Below, one piece after another: positions 49,331 to 50,248 of a DNA stretch of 50,248 nucleotides. The notes beneath the pieces are model-generated. The model was given only the letters and a program-made list of their open reading frames with translations, made no database searches and was not told the DNA's origin. Position 1 is the first letter of the stretch; each line of letters starts with the position of its first letter. A program made the position numbers and the translations under genes. Origin of the DNA: VAZQ01 sp036555745 (lineage in GTDB: Bacteria; Pseudomonadota; Alphaproteobacteria; Rhizobiales; Xanthobacteraceae); assembly GCA_036555745.1 (NCBI GenBank), contig DATBKV010000101.1, positions 1-50,248 on the forward strand, in the 5' to 3' direction.

Positions 49331-49468
49331 TGCGGCAGTCCGCCAATTTCAACTGCCGCAACACTGCCGCAAAAGCGGCGGCGAAGGCTGCGGCAGTAGT
49401 TGTTTTTTCCTATAAGGAAAAACAACTGCCGCACCGCCGCGGACAGTTTGAGGGAAGGAACTGCCGCA
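49331..49468. repeat. Iteron-like cluster of ACTGCCGCA motifs
   Basis: Six perfect copies of the 9-mer ACTGCCGCA or its complement TGCGGCAGT lie within 138 bp: minus at 49331 and 49389, plus at 49352, 49363, 49425 and 49460. The copies at 49389 and 49425 form the ends of an inverted repeat (arms about 49389-49411 and 49411-49433, one arm with a three-base bulge) that includes GTTTTTTCCT/AGGAAAAAC. It follows the replication gene, as origins of phages and integrative elements often do. The remaining gap to 49613 has no supported gene. Confidence 0.65.
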
Positions 49469-49613
49469 GACCGCCGCTGCGGCGCGTCACCGAAGCCACA
49501 ACGTACTCCGTGGGTCGTTTCTGACTATTCCCCGGACGGGAAAAGGCGTTTTGGCGTGGAACTGATATTATCAGCGAGCCGGTCTGGTAAGTATTGACTA
49601 GGCCTGATACCCG

Positions 49614-50225
49614 ATGGGCTGGTCCGATTCGAGATCCGGTCTCAGCGCGCAACACCGCAACCCTCTGTCGCTTCGTAAGAACATTGGAGGCGTTTCGGCA
49701 ACAAGTTACGGCATGCAGATGGTCTTTAGGCCAATATCGTCAGGCAATCCCGCCGCCGATGTCTACATCGCGCGGAGGCGAGTAAACGACGCATTTATGC
49801 GCGATTTGCTGGCGCTTTGGCAGGAAAAAGGTCCGCAAGTCCTTGAACGAGTAGCGCGAGAGCAGCCTGGAACCCTGGTCAAGTGCCTTACGATGATTAT
49901 TCCCAAGGAGATGAAGGTCGAGCACGGCAATCCCGCCGGGCGCCTTTCCGACGACGCCTTGGCCATGATGATTGCCGAACTGGAGAAGCGGATTGCGAGC
50001 CGCCCGCAGGGCGAAAATGCCAAGGTAATCGACGTGCAAGCTGAGCCTGCACTTCCGCCTCCGGATCAGCCTGCGTGCGGTTCATGGAAGCGCAATCCCA
50101 AAAGCAGCCCTCAGCGCCTGGCGAAAGCCCGCGAATACATGCGTAAGCGCCGGGCGGCCGAGAAAGCCGCAAAGCAGCCTGAAACGCAGAAAACAGACAC
50201 AGCGCCATCCACGCCGCCTGCCTGA
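49614..50225 (+). CDS. Hypothetical island/phage protein
   Basis: 203 residues from ATG 49614; the start is uncertain because the ribosome-binding site is weak, and an internal ATG at 49713 is an alternative. The core PAADVYIARRRVNDAFMRDLLALWQEKGPQVLERVAREQPGTLVKCLTMIIPKEM is helical, in outline like DUF5681/small-terminase-type proteins that read FMRDLLxLW...LxxxARExPxxFLxxVxxLIPKE. The C-terminal third is basic (KARE YMRKRRAAEKAAK). Function unknown; a DNA-binding or packaging role is a guess. The gene ends 23 bp from the window edge. Confidence 0.6.
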   Translation: MGWSDSRSGLSAQHRNPLSLRKNIGGVSATSYGMQMVFRPISSGNPAADVYIARRRVNDAFMRDLLALWQEKGPQVLERVAREQPGTLVKCLTMIIPKEMKVEHGNPAGRLSDDALAMMIAELEKRIASRPQGENAKVIDVQAEPALPPPDQPACGSWKRNPKSSPQRLAKAREYMRKRRAAEKAAKQPETQKTDTAPSTPPA

Positions 50226-50248
50226 GAGGGTTACGGCACTCAAAGCGC

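Larger units (their letters stand above)
44084..50248. mobile_element. Left part of an integrative genomic island or prophage at tRNA-Arg(CCU)
   Basis: Evidence: a tyrosine recombinase next to a tRNA, a coupled ribbon-helix-helix regulator, a divergent excisionase-like gene, a decayed primase fragment, a toprim/RecA-like replication protein, an iteron-like repeat cluster, and a change to less GC-rich DNA with no palindromic repeats of the chromosomal kind. No structural phage genes are seen. The element extends beyond the right end. The second attachment site is not in the window; the exact left boundary (inside or beside the tRNA) cannot be fixed without it. Confidence 0.8.

Noticed and set aside
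49311..49415. A 34-codon gene just after the replication protein (MEGQIQTAAV...)
   Set aside because: It lies in the iteron-like cluster, and its residues merely translate the repeated 9-mers; no ribosome-binding site of its own is evident.

Overview
The window looks like chromosomal DNA of a high-GC alphaproteobacterium of the order Hyphomicrobiales (Rhizobiales), in the Bradyrhizobium/Xanthobacteraceae neighbourhood. The evidence is the abundance of TctC/Bug-type periplasmic receptors, several stand-alone molybdenum hydroxylases, CoA-transferases, twin-arginine (TAT) signal peptides, a DUF2161 nuclease-like protein, and dispersed palindromic repeats of the kind common in that group. No ribosomal RNA or taxonomic marker is present, so this placement is inference.

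Layout. (1) 1-13.8 kb, plus strand: tail of a transporter binding protein, a LVIVD-type beta-propeller, a CobW GTPase, a two-gene isoquinoline-1-oxidoreductase-like molybdenum enzyme, a two-subunit CoA-transferase-like enzyme, two translationally coupled Gfo/Idh/MocA oxidoreductases, a Bug receptor and a second, partnerless molybdenum hydroxylase large subunit. (2) 14.0-25.3 kb, minus strand: a probable nine-gene catabolic operon read from CaiB-type CoA-transferase through a crotonase, an ABC importer (ATPase, two tandem paralogous TAT-exported binding proteins, one fused permease), MmgE/PrpD, SDR and aldehyde dehydrogenase. Uptake and CoA-dependent breakdown of one small organic acid is the simplest reading. 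(3) 25.4-30.3 kb: an S10 serine carboxypeptidase, and an opposing operon for an HpaH-type hydratase, a Bug receptor and a second LVIVD propeller. (4) 30.5-33.8 kb: a four-gene operon headed by a membrane-anchored trehalose-6-phosphate synthase. (5) 34.1-40.5 kb: a two-domain VOC protein and an operon of acyl-CoA synthetase, a third molybdenum hydroxylase large subunit and a Bug receptor whose signal peptide carries a palindromic repeat inserted in frame. (6) 40.5-43.6 kb: a candidate small RNA with an intrinsic terminator, a DUF2161 protein, an HU protein and small conserved hypotheticals. (7) 44.0-50.2 kb: a tRNA-Arg(CCU) followed at once by an integrase-led genomic island or prophage, with an integrase-regulator operon under an apparent operator-promoter, a MerR-like excisionase candidate, a decayed primase fragment, a toprim/RecA-like replication protein and an iteron-like repeat cluster. 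The island continues past the right edge.

The most unusual things seen are: the 198-bp repeat insertion that lengthens a signal peptide by 66 in-frame residues; two orphan molybdenum hydroxylase large subunits each paired with a Bug receptor; a three-hairpin intergenic RNA candidate with a CCUCC motif; the iteron-like cluster behind the island replication gene; and an integrase on the 5-prime rather than 3-prime side of its tRNA. Several enzymes (crotonase, SDR, CoA-transferase beta) lack the textbook catalytic residues of their families, which suggests the operons do chemistry not captured by the family names.
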